Shown: in pieces, positions 32,734 to 40,601 of the stretch | Position numbering within the stretch: position 1 is the stretch's first letter | Layout of the letters: every line of letters begins with the position of its first letter | Notes under the pieces: generated by a model | What the model saw: only the letters and a program-made list of their open reading frames with translations | Told to the model about the DNA's origin: nothing | Database searches by the model: none | Program-made: the position numbers and the translations under genes | NCBI GenBank assembly: GCA_014649555.1 | Contig: BMTG01000005.1 | Span: 1 to 64,000 of the forward strand | DNA from: Streptomyces globisporus | GTDB lineage: Bacteria > Actinomycetota > Actinomycetes > Streptomycetales > Streptomycetaceae | Reading direction: 5' to 3' | Length of the DNA stretch: 64,000 nt

Positions 32734-33200
32734 GGGGCCGCCTCGGGGCCGGCTTCTTGGCAGTCCCGCGCGCGGAGGGCGCTTCGACCGGTCGCGAGCC
32801 TGAGTCAGCACCCATGTGCGCGAGGCAGTAGGAACCGGTTCCGCGTGCGGGTTCACGGCGTTGTCAGTGCCCTGCTGTATTCGCGCACGCCCGCGCACAA
32901 GACGCGACCGGTCGCGGTCGGACAGTCCGATGCCATCGGGGGACGGGCGGGGACGCGGGGGACGGTATTGGCACTCTCCCCTCTCCTTCTTCTTTCCTTC
33001 TCTGAGTGAGACAGAGGAGTGAAGGGGTGGAGTCGTCCCCTGCGACCCACACATCGCCCCAGGGCAGCACCCGGCGGGGCAGGAAGGGGACGAGCGGAGG
33101 TTGACGTGCGTCCCCGTCGTCCCCTGGGCGTCCCCACATATCGAAGCATTTTGGAAAGACTGGCGCCGGTTCAGGCCTCCCTTCCGTCGATCACCCGAAG
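32734..33200. other. Non-coding region rich in GTCCCC/GGGGAC repeats
   Basis: No gene supported. GGGGAC or GTCCCC occurs repeatedly between about 32938 and 33135, around a pyrimidine tract (CTCTCCCCTCTCCTTCTTC, 32975-32995). In intact pSAM2-like elements similar sequence precedes the replication initiator gene, so this may be the remains of the origin. Confidence 0.4.
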
Positions 33201-33572
33201 CTAGTGCGGGTGGTTCTGGGCAACGATCGAGGCCACGTCTTGCCCCGGAGGAAGTCGCCACTCAACTACGTGAAGGCCAGCTAGGGCGATGACTTCCTCC
33301 GGCACACCCAGCCTGTGGAGAGGCGTGGCTCTATAGCGGTTAAGCCAAGCACTGCGTCTCTCTTGCTCACGCGGCTCAAGGTTTCGCCACGAGTCAAGGA
33401 ATACGCCCGGCGGCATCGACTCCTCTGACGACCGCTGCGCCACGATGTGTTGCACAAACGGGATGTACCCAGGATCACGTGCAAGCGCGACTAAGCACCA
33501 GGCTGTAGTTGGGGACATGGTCCCCCCATGAGCAGCAATGAGCCGTCGAGCCTTCCACTCCTCCATCACCAT
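33201..33572 (-). CDS. Hypothetical element protein with a TTA codon
   Basis: Up to 123 aa; start uncertain (ATG at 33572, 33566 or 33518). The part after MSPTTAW has protein-like composition (YIPFVQHIVAQRS, HRLGVPEEVIALAGLHVVEW). TTA at 33494-33492 (CLV). Its 5' part lies antisense to the integrase stub. No family recognised; it could be a truncated gene. Confidence 0.5.
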   Translation of the reverse strand: MVMEEWKARRLIAAHGGTMSPTTAWCLVALARDPGYIPFVQHIVAQRSSEESMPPGVFLDSWRNLEPREQERRSAWLNRYRATPLHRLGVPEEVIALAGLHVVEWRLPPGQDVASIVAQNHPH

Positions 33573-33690
33573 CACCTCAGACACGTACACCAGCGTCCTG
33601 CCCGAGGTCGCGCGGAAGGCTGCCGAGGCCGCGGTAAGGCTGGTCCCGCGGCAGGCCGTTCGTACCGCCGGGCTCACCTCGGGCTCACAT
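33553..33690 (+). pseudogene. C-terminal stub of a tyrosine integrase
   Basis: The frame reads HSSITITSDTYTSVLPEVAR then KAAEAAVRLVPR, the last part of pSAM2-like site-specific integrases. It contains the catalytic Tyr (DTYTSVLP), with the preceding GHSS block reading FHSS. Everything upstream, including both catalytic Arg regions, is absent. It ends about 100 bp from the right attachment site, the normal position for the integrase. Confidence 0.75.
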
Positions 33691-33720
33691 CAGGCCACCG
33701 GCCGCCCCGGGCACAGCAAA

Positions 33721-33751
33721 GCGCCCCACCCGAAGAAGTCGGATGGGGCGC
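33721..33751. terminator. Terminator of tRNA-Lys supplied by the element
   Basis: GCGCCCCACCCGA and GTCGGATGGGGCGC form a stem of about 13 bp with one mismatch and a short loop, 43 bp beyond the tRNA 3' end. Confidence 0.6.
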
Positions 33752-33790
33752 TAAGGCGCAGGTCAGAGGATGGTTCCTCCGCCTCGCGTG

Positions 33791-33837
33791 CGGTAGGCCG
33801 TGTGGGACTCGAACCCACAACCAACGGATTAAAAGTC
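33791..33837. repeat. Attachment site copy within intact tRNA-Lys
   Basis: Identical over 47 bp to 28004-28050. This copy lies inside the complete tRNA, so integration restored the gene with the element's own 3' end. Confidence 0.9.
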
Positions 33838-33867
33838 CGCTGCTCTGACCAATTGAGCTAACGGCCC
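33794..33867 (-). tRNA. tRNA-Lys (UUU)
   Basis: 74 nt. Anticodon loop CTTTTAA between arms GCGGA and TCCGT; acceptor GGGCCGT pairs with ACGGCCT (G1-U72 wobble); T-arm TGTGGGTTCGAGTCCCACA. It is the integration target of the adjacent element. Confidence 0.95.
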
Positions 33868-34025
33868 CTGCAACATCACCCCCCGAGCATAGCCCGCCCG
33901 GTCCCGGCAGCCGATCCGGTATCGGTCTTGGGCCCGTCGCGCCTGCTCCGGGAGCCCGACTCGGGCCCCGGGGAGGCGCGCCAGGGGGCCAGGAACACCA
34001 CGCGCACGGGGTCGGGAACAGCAAC

Positions 34026-34069
34026 AGGGCCCGTACATCACCGAGTCGGTTCGGTGGCGTACGGGCCCT
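34026..34069 (-). terminator. Terminator of the DEAD-box helicase gene
   Basis: AGGGCCCGTAC and GTACGGGCCCT form an 11-bp outer stem enclosing an inner CACCGA/TCGGTG hairpin, 50 bp beyond the helicase stop codon. Confidence 0.65.
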
Positions 34070-34118
34070 GCCGGTCTGTCAGGCGGACCTGCTCGGCCGG
34101 GGGTCGGCCGGGCCGGGG

Positions 34119-36260
34119 TCAGCCGTTGCGCTTCCAGCGCGGCTTGTCGTCGCGGCGGCCGAACGAGCCGGTGTTGGTTCCGGTGTTGGCGCCACGGTGG
34201 TCGTCACGGCGGCCGGTCGGGCGGTCGCTGCCGCCGGAGCGGAAGCCACCCGACGGGCGGTCGTCGCGACGGTCACGGTTGAACGGGCGGTCGCTGCCGC
34301 CGGAGCGGTAACCGCCGGAGGGGCGGTCGTCGCGGCGGTCGCGGTTGAACGACGGGCGGTCGTTGTCACGACGCTCGAAGGAACGGCCACCACGGTCATC
34401 GCGACGGTCGTTGCCACCGGAGCGGAAGCCACCCGACGGACGGTCGTCACGACGGTCGCGGTTGAACGACGGACGGTCGTTGTCACGACGCTCGAAGGAA
34501 CGGCCACCACGGTCATCGCGACGGTCGTTGCCACCGGAGCGGAAGCCACCCGACGGACGGTCGTCACGACGGTCGTTGCCTCGGTAGCCGCCACGGTCGC
34601 CACCGCGGTTGTCGCGGCGCTCGTAGTTGCCCCGCTCGTCGCGGCGCTGCTCGTCGCGGGCGGCCGGCTGCTCGGGGACGGAGGTGGCGGCCACCAGGGC
34701 GGCCTCCGCCTCGGCGGTGACCTCGGCCACCGCGGCCTCCGGGTCGTCGCCCCGCTCGCGGGCGGCACGGGCGACCAGGCGGTCGGCCTCCTCGCGCAGC
34801 TCGACGGCGCGGCGCTGGACGCGCTCCAGCTGCTTCGTCAGGTCGGCGGCCTCGCGCTCGGCCTGCTTGGCGGCGTTGTTCGCGGAGTCGGCCTGGACCT
34901 CGGTGAGCGAACGGGCGCCGGTGATCTCGGCGACCTCCGGCTCGAAGACGCCCGCGCCCTGGACGATGTGGCGCGAGGCGTCGACGCCCGCGTCCTCCAT
35001 CAGGCGGAAGATCTGGCGACGCTGGTGCGGGAGCGCCAGCGAGACGACGACACCGGACTTGCCGGCGCGGGCGGTACGGCCCGAGCGGTGCAGGTAGTCC
35101 TTGTGGTCGCCGGCCGGGTCCACGTTCAGGACCAGGTCGATGCCGTCCACGTGGATACCGCGGGCGGCGACGTCGGTCGCGACGAGCGCGTTGACGTAAC
35201 CCTTCTTGAAGTCCTCCAGGACCCGCGTACGGGCGCCCTGGGTCATGCCGCCGTGCAGCGCGTCGGCCTTCACGCCGGACTCGATGAGCTGCTCGGCGAT
35301 GCGGTCGGCGCCCAGCTGGGTACGGACGAAGATGATGGTGCGGCCCTTGCGGGCGGCGATGGCGGCCGTGACCGGCGCCTTGTCCTTCGGCTTCACGACG
35401 AGGACGTGGTGCGACATGGTCGTGACGTTGCCCTGGGCGCTGTCGACCTCGTGCGTGACCGGGTTGGAGAGGTAACGCTTGACCAGCGTGCCGATCTCGT
35501 TCTCCATGGTGGCGGAGAAGAGCATCCGCTGACCGCCGGCCGGGACCTGGTCCAGCAGCTCGGTGACCTCGGGCAGGAAGCCCAGGTCGGACATCTGGTC
35601 GGCCTCGTCGAGGACGGCGACCTGGACGTCCTCCAGGGAGCAGGCGCCGCGGTTGATGATGTCGCGCAGCCGGCCCGGGGTGGCGACGAGGACGTCGACG
35701 CCGCGCTCCAGGGCGTAGATCTGGTTGCCCATCGACGTACCGCCGCAGACGACCTTCATCTTCAGGCCGAGCACGTCGCCGTACGGCTGGAGGGCGTCCG
35801 CGACCTGCATCGCGAGCTCACGGGTCGGGGTGAGGATGACGGCGCGGGGCTTCTTCTTCTCGGTGCGGCCACCGGCCAGCGCGGCCAGGGTGGGCAGACC
35901 GAAGGAGAGGGTCTTGCCGGAGCCCGTACGGCCACGGCCGAGGATGTCCTTGCCGACCAGGGCGTCCGGGATGGTCGCCGCCTGGATCGGGAAGGGGGTG
36001 GTGACGCCGTTCTGCGCGAGCTTGCGGACGATGCCCTCGGGCAGGCCCAGGTCGCCGAAGGTGACGGTCGGCTCGGCGGAGGCCTCGGACACCTCGGCCT
36101 CGGGGGCCTCAGCAGCCACGGGGGCCTCGTCGGTCTTCTCGGCGGCCGGGGCGGTCGCACCGGCGGGGGCCTCGGTCACGGCGGACTCGACCAGCTCGGC
36201 GAGCTCGGCGTTGTCGACGTTCTCGGGCATGACGGTGCGGTCAGAACTGGAAATTGACAT
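34119..36260 (-). CDS. DEAD-box RNA helicase with RGG-like tandem repeats
   Basis: About 713 aa from ATG at 36260 (MSISSSDRTVMPEN). After an acidic 75-residue N-terminus, all helicase motifs are present: Q motif FPIQAATIP, GRGRTGSGKT, PTRELAMQ, DEAD in VAVLDEADQMS, FSATM, ARGIHVDGIDLV and HRSGRTARAG. Residues 465-550 form an Ala/Glu coiled stretch. The last 150 residues are Arg/Asp/Gly-rich repeats for RNA binding, including two nearly identical 39-residue units. It probably remodels structured RNA, as cold-shock or ribosome-assembly helicases do. A 200-bp leader precedes it. Confidence 0.92.
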   Translation of the reverse strand: MSISSSDRTVMPENVDNAELAELVESAVTEAPAGATAPAAEKTDEAPVAAEAPEAEVSEASAEPTVTFGDLGLPEGIVRKLAQNGVTTPFPIQAATIPDALVGKDILGRGRTGSGKTLSFGLPTLAALAGGRTEKKKPRAVILTPTRELAMQVADALQPYGDVLGLKMKVVCGGTSMGNQIYALERGVDVLVATPGRLRDIINRGACSLEDVQVAVLDEADQMSDLGFLPEVTELLDQVPAGGQRMLFSATMENEIGTLVKRYLSNPVTHEVDSAQGNVTTMSHHVLVVKPKDKAPVTAAIAARKGRTIIFVRTQLGADRIAEQLIESGVKADALHGGMTQGARTRVLEDFKKGYVNALVATDVAARGIHVDGIDLVLNVDPAGDHKDYLHRSGRTARAGKSGVVVSLALPHQRRQIFRLMEDAGVDASRHIVQGAGVFEPEVAEITGARSLTEVQADSANNAAKQAEREAADLTKQLERVQRRAVELREEADRLVARAARERGDDPEAAVAEVTAEAEAALVAATSVPEQPAARDEQRRDERGNYERRDNRGGDRGGYRGNDRRDDRPSGGFRSGGNDRRDDRGGRSFERRDNDRPSFNRDRRDDRPSGGFRSGGNDRRDDRGGRSFERRDNDRPSFNRDRRDDRPSGGYRSGGSDRPFNRDRRDDRPSGGFRSGGSDRPTGRRDDHRGANTGTNTGSFGRRDDKPRWKRNG
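34341..34574. repeat. Two tandem 117-bp repeats inside the helicase gene
   Basis: The units 34341-34457 and 34458-34574 are almost identical at DNA level and each encodes 39 residues (NDRRDDRGGRSFERRDND and onward). They are in frame, so copy-number change would lengthen or shorten the RNA-binding tail without breaking the gene. Confidence 0.85.
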
Positions 36261-36469
36261 GCGAAATGCGAAACCTTCCGGAGTCTCGGCACGCGCCCAT
36301 AACTCCGTGATTCGCAATTTCGACCGCCTCAATGCGGTCCAGCCACGGCAAGGGAGAGTACGCGCCACACGGCGCTCTTCTGTGTCGGCGCCGGGCAATG
36401 GGATCAAACGATCTACCACCATACGCACTCCCACCCACCTTGCGCAAACCGCCCTCGCTGTGACCCCGG

Positions 36470-37051
36470 CTACACCGGCCCCACCTGCGGCGATGCCTCC
36501 GGCGTCCGCAGTGGGCCGACCGGCTTCGGCCCGCCCGTCCCATGGGCCCGGAACTGCGCGGCGGGCGACGCCGACGGGGGCGGCTCCGGCGGATCGGTGG
36601 GCTCCGGCTCGGGGTCCGGGTCCGGGGCGGGCGTCGGCGGGGCCGGCGGCTCCGGGGTGACCGGCGGCGGCTCCCCCGGCCCCGGGGTCGAGGGCGTCGG
36701 CGTGGGCCGCACCCCGCCGCCGGCACGGGTGGGCTGCCCGGGGGCGGCCGGTTCCGGGCGGGCGTCCTCGGAGGTGGCCGACGGCTTCGCACCGGAAGCG
36801 TCGGGGCGCGGGCTGCTGCCGGGAACGCCCCGGTCCGAGTGGGGGTGGGCGCCCCCGCCGCGTCCTCCGGACTGCCCGGAGCCGGGGATCGTGTTCCCGG
36901 CCGGATCGGTCTCGGAACCCTTCGGCCCTGCGGACCTCGAGGGCCCCGGGCCTCCGGCGCCGTCCTCGCCGACGCTCATGCAGCCGGTGGTCGCGGCGAT
37001 CGTCAGCGCGGTGACGGCTGCCCAGCGGACAGGGGAAGGGAACTGGCGCAC
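36470..37051 (-). CDS. Pro-rich lipoprotein of unknown function
   Basis: About 193 aa from GTG at 37051 (GGAGG 8 nt upstream). A lipoprotein signal peptide ends in TIAATTGC, the Cys at about residue 24 being the lipidation site. The mature part is almost entirely Pro/Gly/Ser/Asp (PEPEPTDPPEPPPS), so it is a disordered stalk rather than an enzyme. No family recognised. Confidence 0.7.
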   Translation of the reverse strand: MRQFPSPVRWAAVTALTIAATTGCMSVGEDGAGGPGPSRSAGPKGSETDPAGNTIPGSGQSGGRGGGAHPHSDRGVPGSSPRPDASGAKPSATSEDARPEPAAPGQPTRAGGGVRPTPTPSTPGPGEPPPVTPEPPAPPTPAPDPDPEPEPTDPPEPPPSASPAAQFRAHGTGGPKPVGPLRTPEASPQVGPV

Positions 37052-37208
37052 GAGGGGCACCTCCGGGGCGAGGGAGCGGGAGCGTGGCGAGGGGTGGAGC
37101 CCGCGACGCCGGAGCGAGGCTTCGCACCGTGCCCAACTCCCCCGACCCCGCCGGAGACACGCCCGAAACCGCAACGCCCCGCACGTGCCCTCACCGCACG
37201 AAGCCCCG

Positions 37209-37583
37209 CTACCCCCCGAACCCGCCCGCCAGTTCCGCCCCCAGGAACACCGCACCCAGGCCCGCCAACAAGGACGCCAGCACATTGGCCGCGGCCAGGA
37301 AGGCGCGGCCCGTCTCGGCCAGGCGGAGGGTCTCGTACGAGAACGTCGAGTACGTCGTCAGCGCCCCGCACAGGCCCGTCGCCAGCAGGGCGTGCACCGG
37401 GGAGGAGACCGCGGCGCCGGTCAGCACGCCCAGCAGCAGACTGCCGGCGATGTTCGCCGTGAAGGTGCCCCACGGGAAGACGTACGGGACGCCCGGTCCC
37501 TGGTACGTCTGCACCGCACGGTCCGTCAGGTAGCGCAGGGGCGCGCCCACCGCGCCGCCGATCGCCACCAGCAGCCAGGTCAC
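37209..37583 (-). CDS. crcB: Fluoride efflux channel CrcB/Fluc, second subunit
   Basis: 124 aa with four membrane helices. Typical Fluc motifs: GGAVGAPLRYLTDR, FPWGTFTANIAGSLLLG, GLCGALTTYSTFSYE. GTG at 37583 overlaps the preceding gene by 4 bp. With its partner it probably forms a heterodimeric channel expelling fluoride. Confidence 0.92.
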   Translation of the reverse strand: MTWLLVAIGGAVGAPLRYLTDRAVQTYQGPGVPYVFPWGTFTANIAGSLLLGVLTGAAVSSPVHALLATGLCGALTTYSTFSYETLRLAETGRAFLAAANVLASLLAGLGAVFLGAELAGGFGG

Positions 37584-38047
37584 GCCGTCCGCCCCTCGGG
37601 TCGCGCGCCCCGGTCCAGCCAGGCCCGCGCGGCCACGGCCGCCGCCCACACCGATCCGAGCGCGGCCACCGCCGTAGCCACCGTGTACGCCATCGCCACC
37701 GCGATCTCCTGACGGACCAGCAGGCCCGAGACGTCCGCCGCGTACGTCGAGAAGGTCGTGTAACCGCCTAGCACCCCGACGCCGAGGAAGGGCCGCACCA
37801 GCGGGTGGGTGATCCGGCCCCGCTCGACGGTCAGGACCATCAGGACGCCGATGAGGGCGCAGCCGGTCACGTTGACGGCGAACACCGTCCACGGGAAACC
37901 GTGACCGGGTGCCGGCCAGAGCACCAGCGCCCCGTACCGGGCGAGGGCGCCGAGCGCGCCGCCGGCCGCGACCGCCGCCGGCACCCGGCCCTGCGGGGCG
38001 GACGGCGGGCCGGGTTCCGGCAGCTCCCGCGGTTCCTGCTCGCTCAT
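37580..38047 (-). CDS. crcB: Fluoride efflux channel CrcB/Fluc, first subunit
   Basis: 155 aa. After a 25-residue hydrophilic Pro/Glu leader come GGALGALARYGA, FPWTVFAVNVTGCALIG and GVLGGYTTFSTYA, the channel motifs of Fluc. It overlaps its neighbours by 4 bp on both sides (ATGA and GTGA), so stoichiometric expression with the second CrcB is expected. Confidence 0.92.
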   Translation of the reverse strand: MSEQEPRELPEPGPPSAPQGRVPAAVAAGGALGALARYGALVLWPAPGHGFPWTVFAVNVTGCALIGVLMVLTVERGRITHPLVRPFLGVGVLGGYTTFSTYAADVSGLLVRQEIAVAMAYTVATAVAALGSVWAAAVAARAWLDRGARPEGRTA

Positions 38048-38394
38048 CCGTACCCCAGGGCGTGCAGCCGCTCGTCGTCGATGCCGAAGTGGTGGGCGAT
38101 CTCGTGGACCACGGTGATCTCGGTCTCCGCGACGACGTCCTCCTGGGTCTCGCACATCCGCAGCGTCGGGCCCCGGTAGATGGTGATCCGGTCCGGCAGC
38201 ACTCCGGCGTACCACTCGCCGCGGTCGGTGAGCGGGGTGCCCTCGTAGAGCCCGAGCAGGTCGGGGTCGCCGGGGTCGGGTTCGTCCTCGACGAACACCG
38301 CCACGTTGTCCATCAGCCGCGTCAGCTCCGGCGGAATCCGGTCCAGAGCCTGGCTCACCAGCTCCTCGAACTGTTCGCGCGTCATCTCCAGCAC
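38044..38394 (-). CDS. Zincin-like metallopeptidase (DUF1025 type)
   Basis: About 116 aa from GTG at 38394 (ATG at 38385 also possible). The sole catalytic motif is HEIAHHFGIDDERLH, the extended HExxHxxGxxxxxH zinc site of metzincins. Small proteins of this family are widespread in actinobacteria with no proven substrate. It is the first gene of an operon with the two crcB genes. Confidence 0.85.
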   Translation of the reverse strand: MLEMTREQFEELVSQALDRIPPELTRLMDNVAVFVEDEPDPGDPDLLGLYEGTPLTDRGEWYAGVLPDRITIYRGPTLRMCETQEDVVAETEITVVHEIAHHFGIDDERLHALGYG

Positions 38395-38530
38395 CCGGCC
38401 ATTGTCCCGTACGGGGGCCGGGTACGGGCAGATGGCCACCGCCCGGCATCGCGGCGACCGGGTCCGTACGGACGCATGACCGGTGGAGCCGCCCGGCATG
38501 GCGGAGTCCGTACCGGGGCATACGGGCCCA

Positions 38531-40198
38531 ATGGTCCGCGTCCCGTTCCGTGCCGCAGCCGACCGCGTCCGGCACCGCCTCAGCCAGCTCGTCCGCCCGG
38601 CGTCCCGGAGCCGTACCGCCGCCCCGAAAGCCTCCCGCGCGACGGTCCGAACCGGCGCGACGGCCCCCGGCGGCCCGAAGGCACCCCACCTGGCGGCCCC
38701 CGCCCGCAGCCCCTGGCTCCGCGCGCTGGGCATGCTCGCCGTCGTCGTGCTGGGGGCCTGGCTGGGACTGCTCGCCGTGGGGTCCATCCGTACGCCGGTC
38801 GGCCCCATGGACACCAACATGACGCTCCGCCCCTCCCTCACCGGCGGCAGCAAGATCAACGTGGCCCCGCTCGGCGCACTGGAGCTGGACTCGCACATCG
38901 CGCCGCTGCGGCTCGACGTGGACGTGGACCGCCTCGACCCCGAGCGCTCCCAGGCCCTGGTCGACCAGCCGGAACGGTTCTCCGGCCTGGAGGACGAGGT
39001 GACCCGGGACGTCGCCGCCGGGACCAAGGAGCTGGCCGTGCGCTCCTGCGTCGCCGTGATCTCCGGCGCCACCGCCCTCGGCCTCGTCGTCTACCGCCGC
39101 CCCCGCCGCGCCCTGGCCGCCGGCGGGCTCGCCCTCACCCTGCTGGCCGCGTCCGGCGTCAGCGCGTACGCCACCTGGAACCCGAAGTCCGTGCTGGAGC
39201 CGAAGTTCTCCGGGCTGCTCTCCAGCGCCCCGTCGCTGGTCGGCGACGCCCGCTCGATCGTCACCGAGTTCGACATGTACCAGCAGGAACTGGCCCGCCT
39301 GGTCACCAACGTCACCAAGCTGTACGACGCGACCTCCTCGCTCCCCGTCTACCAGCCCGACCCCGGCACCATCCGGGCCCTGCACGTCTCCGACATCCAC
39401 CTCAACCCCGCGGCCTGGCACATCATCGCCTCGCTCGTCGAGCAGTACGAGATCGACGTGATCATCGACTCCGGCGACACGATGGACCACGGCTCCGCCG
39501 CCGAGAACGGCTTCCTCGACCCGATCCGCGACCTCGGCGCGCCCTACGTCTGGGTGCGCGGCAACCACGACTCGACCGTCACCCAGGACTACCTGGAGAA
39601 GTTCCGGAACGTCCGCGTCCTCGACGACGGCAAGGCGGTGAACGTCGGCGGGCTGCGGATCGCGGGCACCGGCGACGCCTCCTTCACCCCGGACCGGACC
39701 GGCCCCGGCGGCAACAAGGCGGCCGCCCAGCTGGAGGGCGCACGCCTGGCCACCGCGCTGCGCGACCAGGAGCGCGCGGGCACCCCCGTCGACATCGCCG
39801 TCGCCCACGACCCGAACACCGCCCGGGCGACCGACGGTACGGTCCCGCTGGTGCTCTCCGGCCACCTCCACCGCCGGATCAACGAACAGCTGAAGCTCGG
39901 CACCCGGCTGAAGGTCGAGGGCTCCACGGGCGGCGGCGGGCTGCGCGCCGTGCAGAACGAGAAGCCGGAGAAGGTGCACGCCTCGGTGCTCTACCTGGAC
40001 CGCTCCACCCGCCGGCTCCAGGCCTGGGACGAGATCACGCTCGGCGGTCTGGGACTGACGACTGCCGAGGTCAGCCGCCATCTCCCGGAGGAGAACCTGA
40101 AGAAGGACCCCCCCGGCTCGCCCTCGCCGACGCCGTCGTCCGCGTCCTCGTCGCCCTCCCCGACCCGCTCCCCGGGCCGCCCGACCCCATCGCCGTAA
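38531..40198 (+). CDS. Membrane-anchored metallophosphoesterase
   Basis: About 555 aa from ATG at 38531 (frame opens at 38483). Two membrane segments at about residues 60-85 and 195-220 flank an extracytoplasmic loop. The calcineurin-like phosphoesterase domain follows: ALHVSDIHLN, IIDSGDTMDHG, VRGNHDSTV and LSGHLHRRIN. A Ser/Pro tail of 35 residues ends the protein. It probably hydrolyses a phosphodiester or phosphoester outside or at the membrane; the substrate is unknown. Confidence 0.88.
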   Translation: MVRVPFRAAADRVRHRLSQLVRPASRSRTAAPKASRATVRTGATAPGGPKAPHLAAPARSPWLRALGMLAVVVLGAWLGLLAVGSIRTPVGPMDTNMTLRPSLTGGSKINVAPLGALELDSHIAPLRLDVDVDRLDPERSQALVDQPERFSGLEDEVTRDVAAGTKELAVRSCVAVISGATALGLVVYRRPRRALAAGGLALTLLAASGVSAYATWNPKSVLEPKFSGLLSSAPSLVGDARSIVTEFDMYQQELARLVTNVTKLYDATSSLPVYQPDPGTIRALHVSDIHLNPAAWHIIASLVEQYEIDVIIDSGDTMDHGSAAENGFLDPIRDLGAPYVWVRGNHDSTVTQDYLEKFRNVRVLDDGKAVNVGGLRIAGTGDASFTPDRTGPGGNKAAAQLEGARLATALRDQERAGTPVDIAVAHDPNTARATDGTVPLVLSGHLHRRINEQLKLGTRLKVEGSTGGGGLRAVQNEKPEKVHASVLYLDRSTRRLQAWDEITLGGLGLTTAEVSRHLPEENLKKDPPGSPSPTPSSASSSPSPTRSPGRPTPSP

Positions 40199-40278
40199 AC
40201 CGTTTTGGCGATAGCTCCACCCATCCCATATGCTTCTCACGTCCCCGACGCGCTGCAAAGCGAACCGGCGGGCCAATA

Positions 40279-40351
40279 GCCCTCATCGTCTAGTGGCCCA
40301 GGACGCCGCCCTTTCAAGGCGGTAGCACGGGTTCGAATCCCGTTGGGGGCA
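40279..40351 (+). tRNA. tRNA-Glu (UUC)
   Basis: 73 nt. Anticodon loop CTTTCAA between CCGCC and GGCGG; acceptor GCCCTCA/TGGGGGC; T-arm ACGGGTTCGAATCCCGT. First of a three-tRNA cluster. Confidence 0.95.
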
Positions 40352-40389
40352 CGTTTCACCGTGTGCGAGACTTGTTTCGCACATTGCTT

Positions 40390-40464
40390 GGTCCTGTGGA
40401 GCAGTTTGGAGTGCTCGCCACCCTGTCAAGGTGGAGGCCGCGGGTTCAAATCCCGTCAGGACCG
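40390..40464 (+). tRNA. tRNA-Asp (GUC)
   Basis: 75 nt. Anticodon loop CTGTCAA between CCACC and GGTGG; acceptor GGTCCTG/CAGGACC with G73, the aspartate discriminator base. Same sequence as the gene at 46994-47068. Confidence 0.95.
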
Positions 40465-40486
40465 CTTGCAGCCCCAGCGGCTGCGT

Positions 40487-40560
40487 GGCTGGGTAGCTCA
40501 GTTGGTACGAGCGATCGCCTGAAAAGCGATAGGTCGCCGGTTCGATCCCGGCCCCAGCCA
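40487..40560 (+). tRNA. tRNA-Phe (GAA)
   Basis: 74 nt. Anticodon loop CTGAAAA between ATCGC and GCGAT; acceptor GGCTGGG/CCCAGCC, A73. Last gene of the cluster. Confidence 0.95.
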
Positions 40561-40565
40561 CTTCT

Positions 40566-40596
40566 CGAAGGCCCCGTCCACCGGACGGGGCCTTCG
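40566..40596. terminator. Bidirectional terminator, tRNA cluster and ccdA
   Basis: A 14-bp perfect stem (CGAAGGCCCCGTCC / GGACGGGGCCTTCG) with a 3-nt loop between tRNA-Phe and the convergent ccdA gene. Confidence 0.75.
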
Positions 40597-40601
40597 CCGT
40601 G

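Larger units (their letters stand above)
28004..33837. mobile_element. Decayed integrative element in tRNA-Lys(UUU)
   Basis: A 5.8-kb segment bounded by 47-bp direct repeats, the right copy lying inside the intact tRNA-Lys. Next to the right end is the C-terminal stub of a tyrosine integrase. Excisionase, replication initiator and FtsK-like transfer genes typical of actinomycete ICEs (pSAM2 type) are all missing. The genes are of lower GC and include two TTA codons. The element should now be immobile unless helped in trans. Confidence 0.85.

Noticed and set aside
32816-33200. Short open frames between the kinase gene and the next gene
   Set aside because: No ribosome sites, skewed composition and repeat-derived sequence; not supported as genes.
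33690-33861. Protein-like tail GLEPTTNGLKVR at the end of the integrase frame
   Set aside because: It is a translation of the antisense strand of tRNA-Lys, a well-known false annotation.
34140-34620. CRISPR-like repeat array
   Set aside because: The repeats are in-frame coding units of the helicase tail, with no spacers or cas genes.
38395-38530. Fluoride riboswitch upstream of the crcB operon
   Set aside because: The conserved pseudoknot segments were looked for and not seen.
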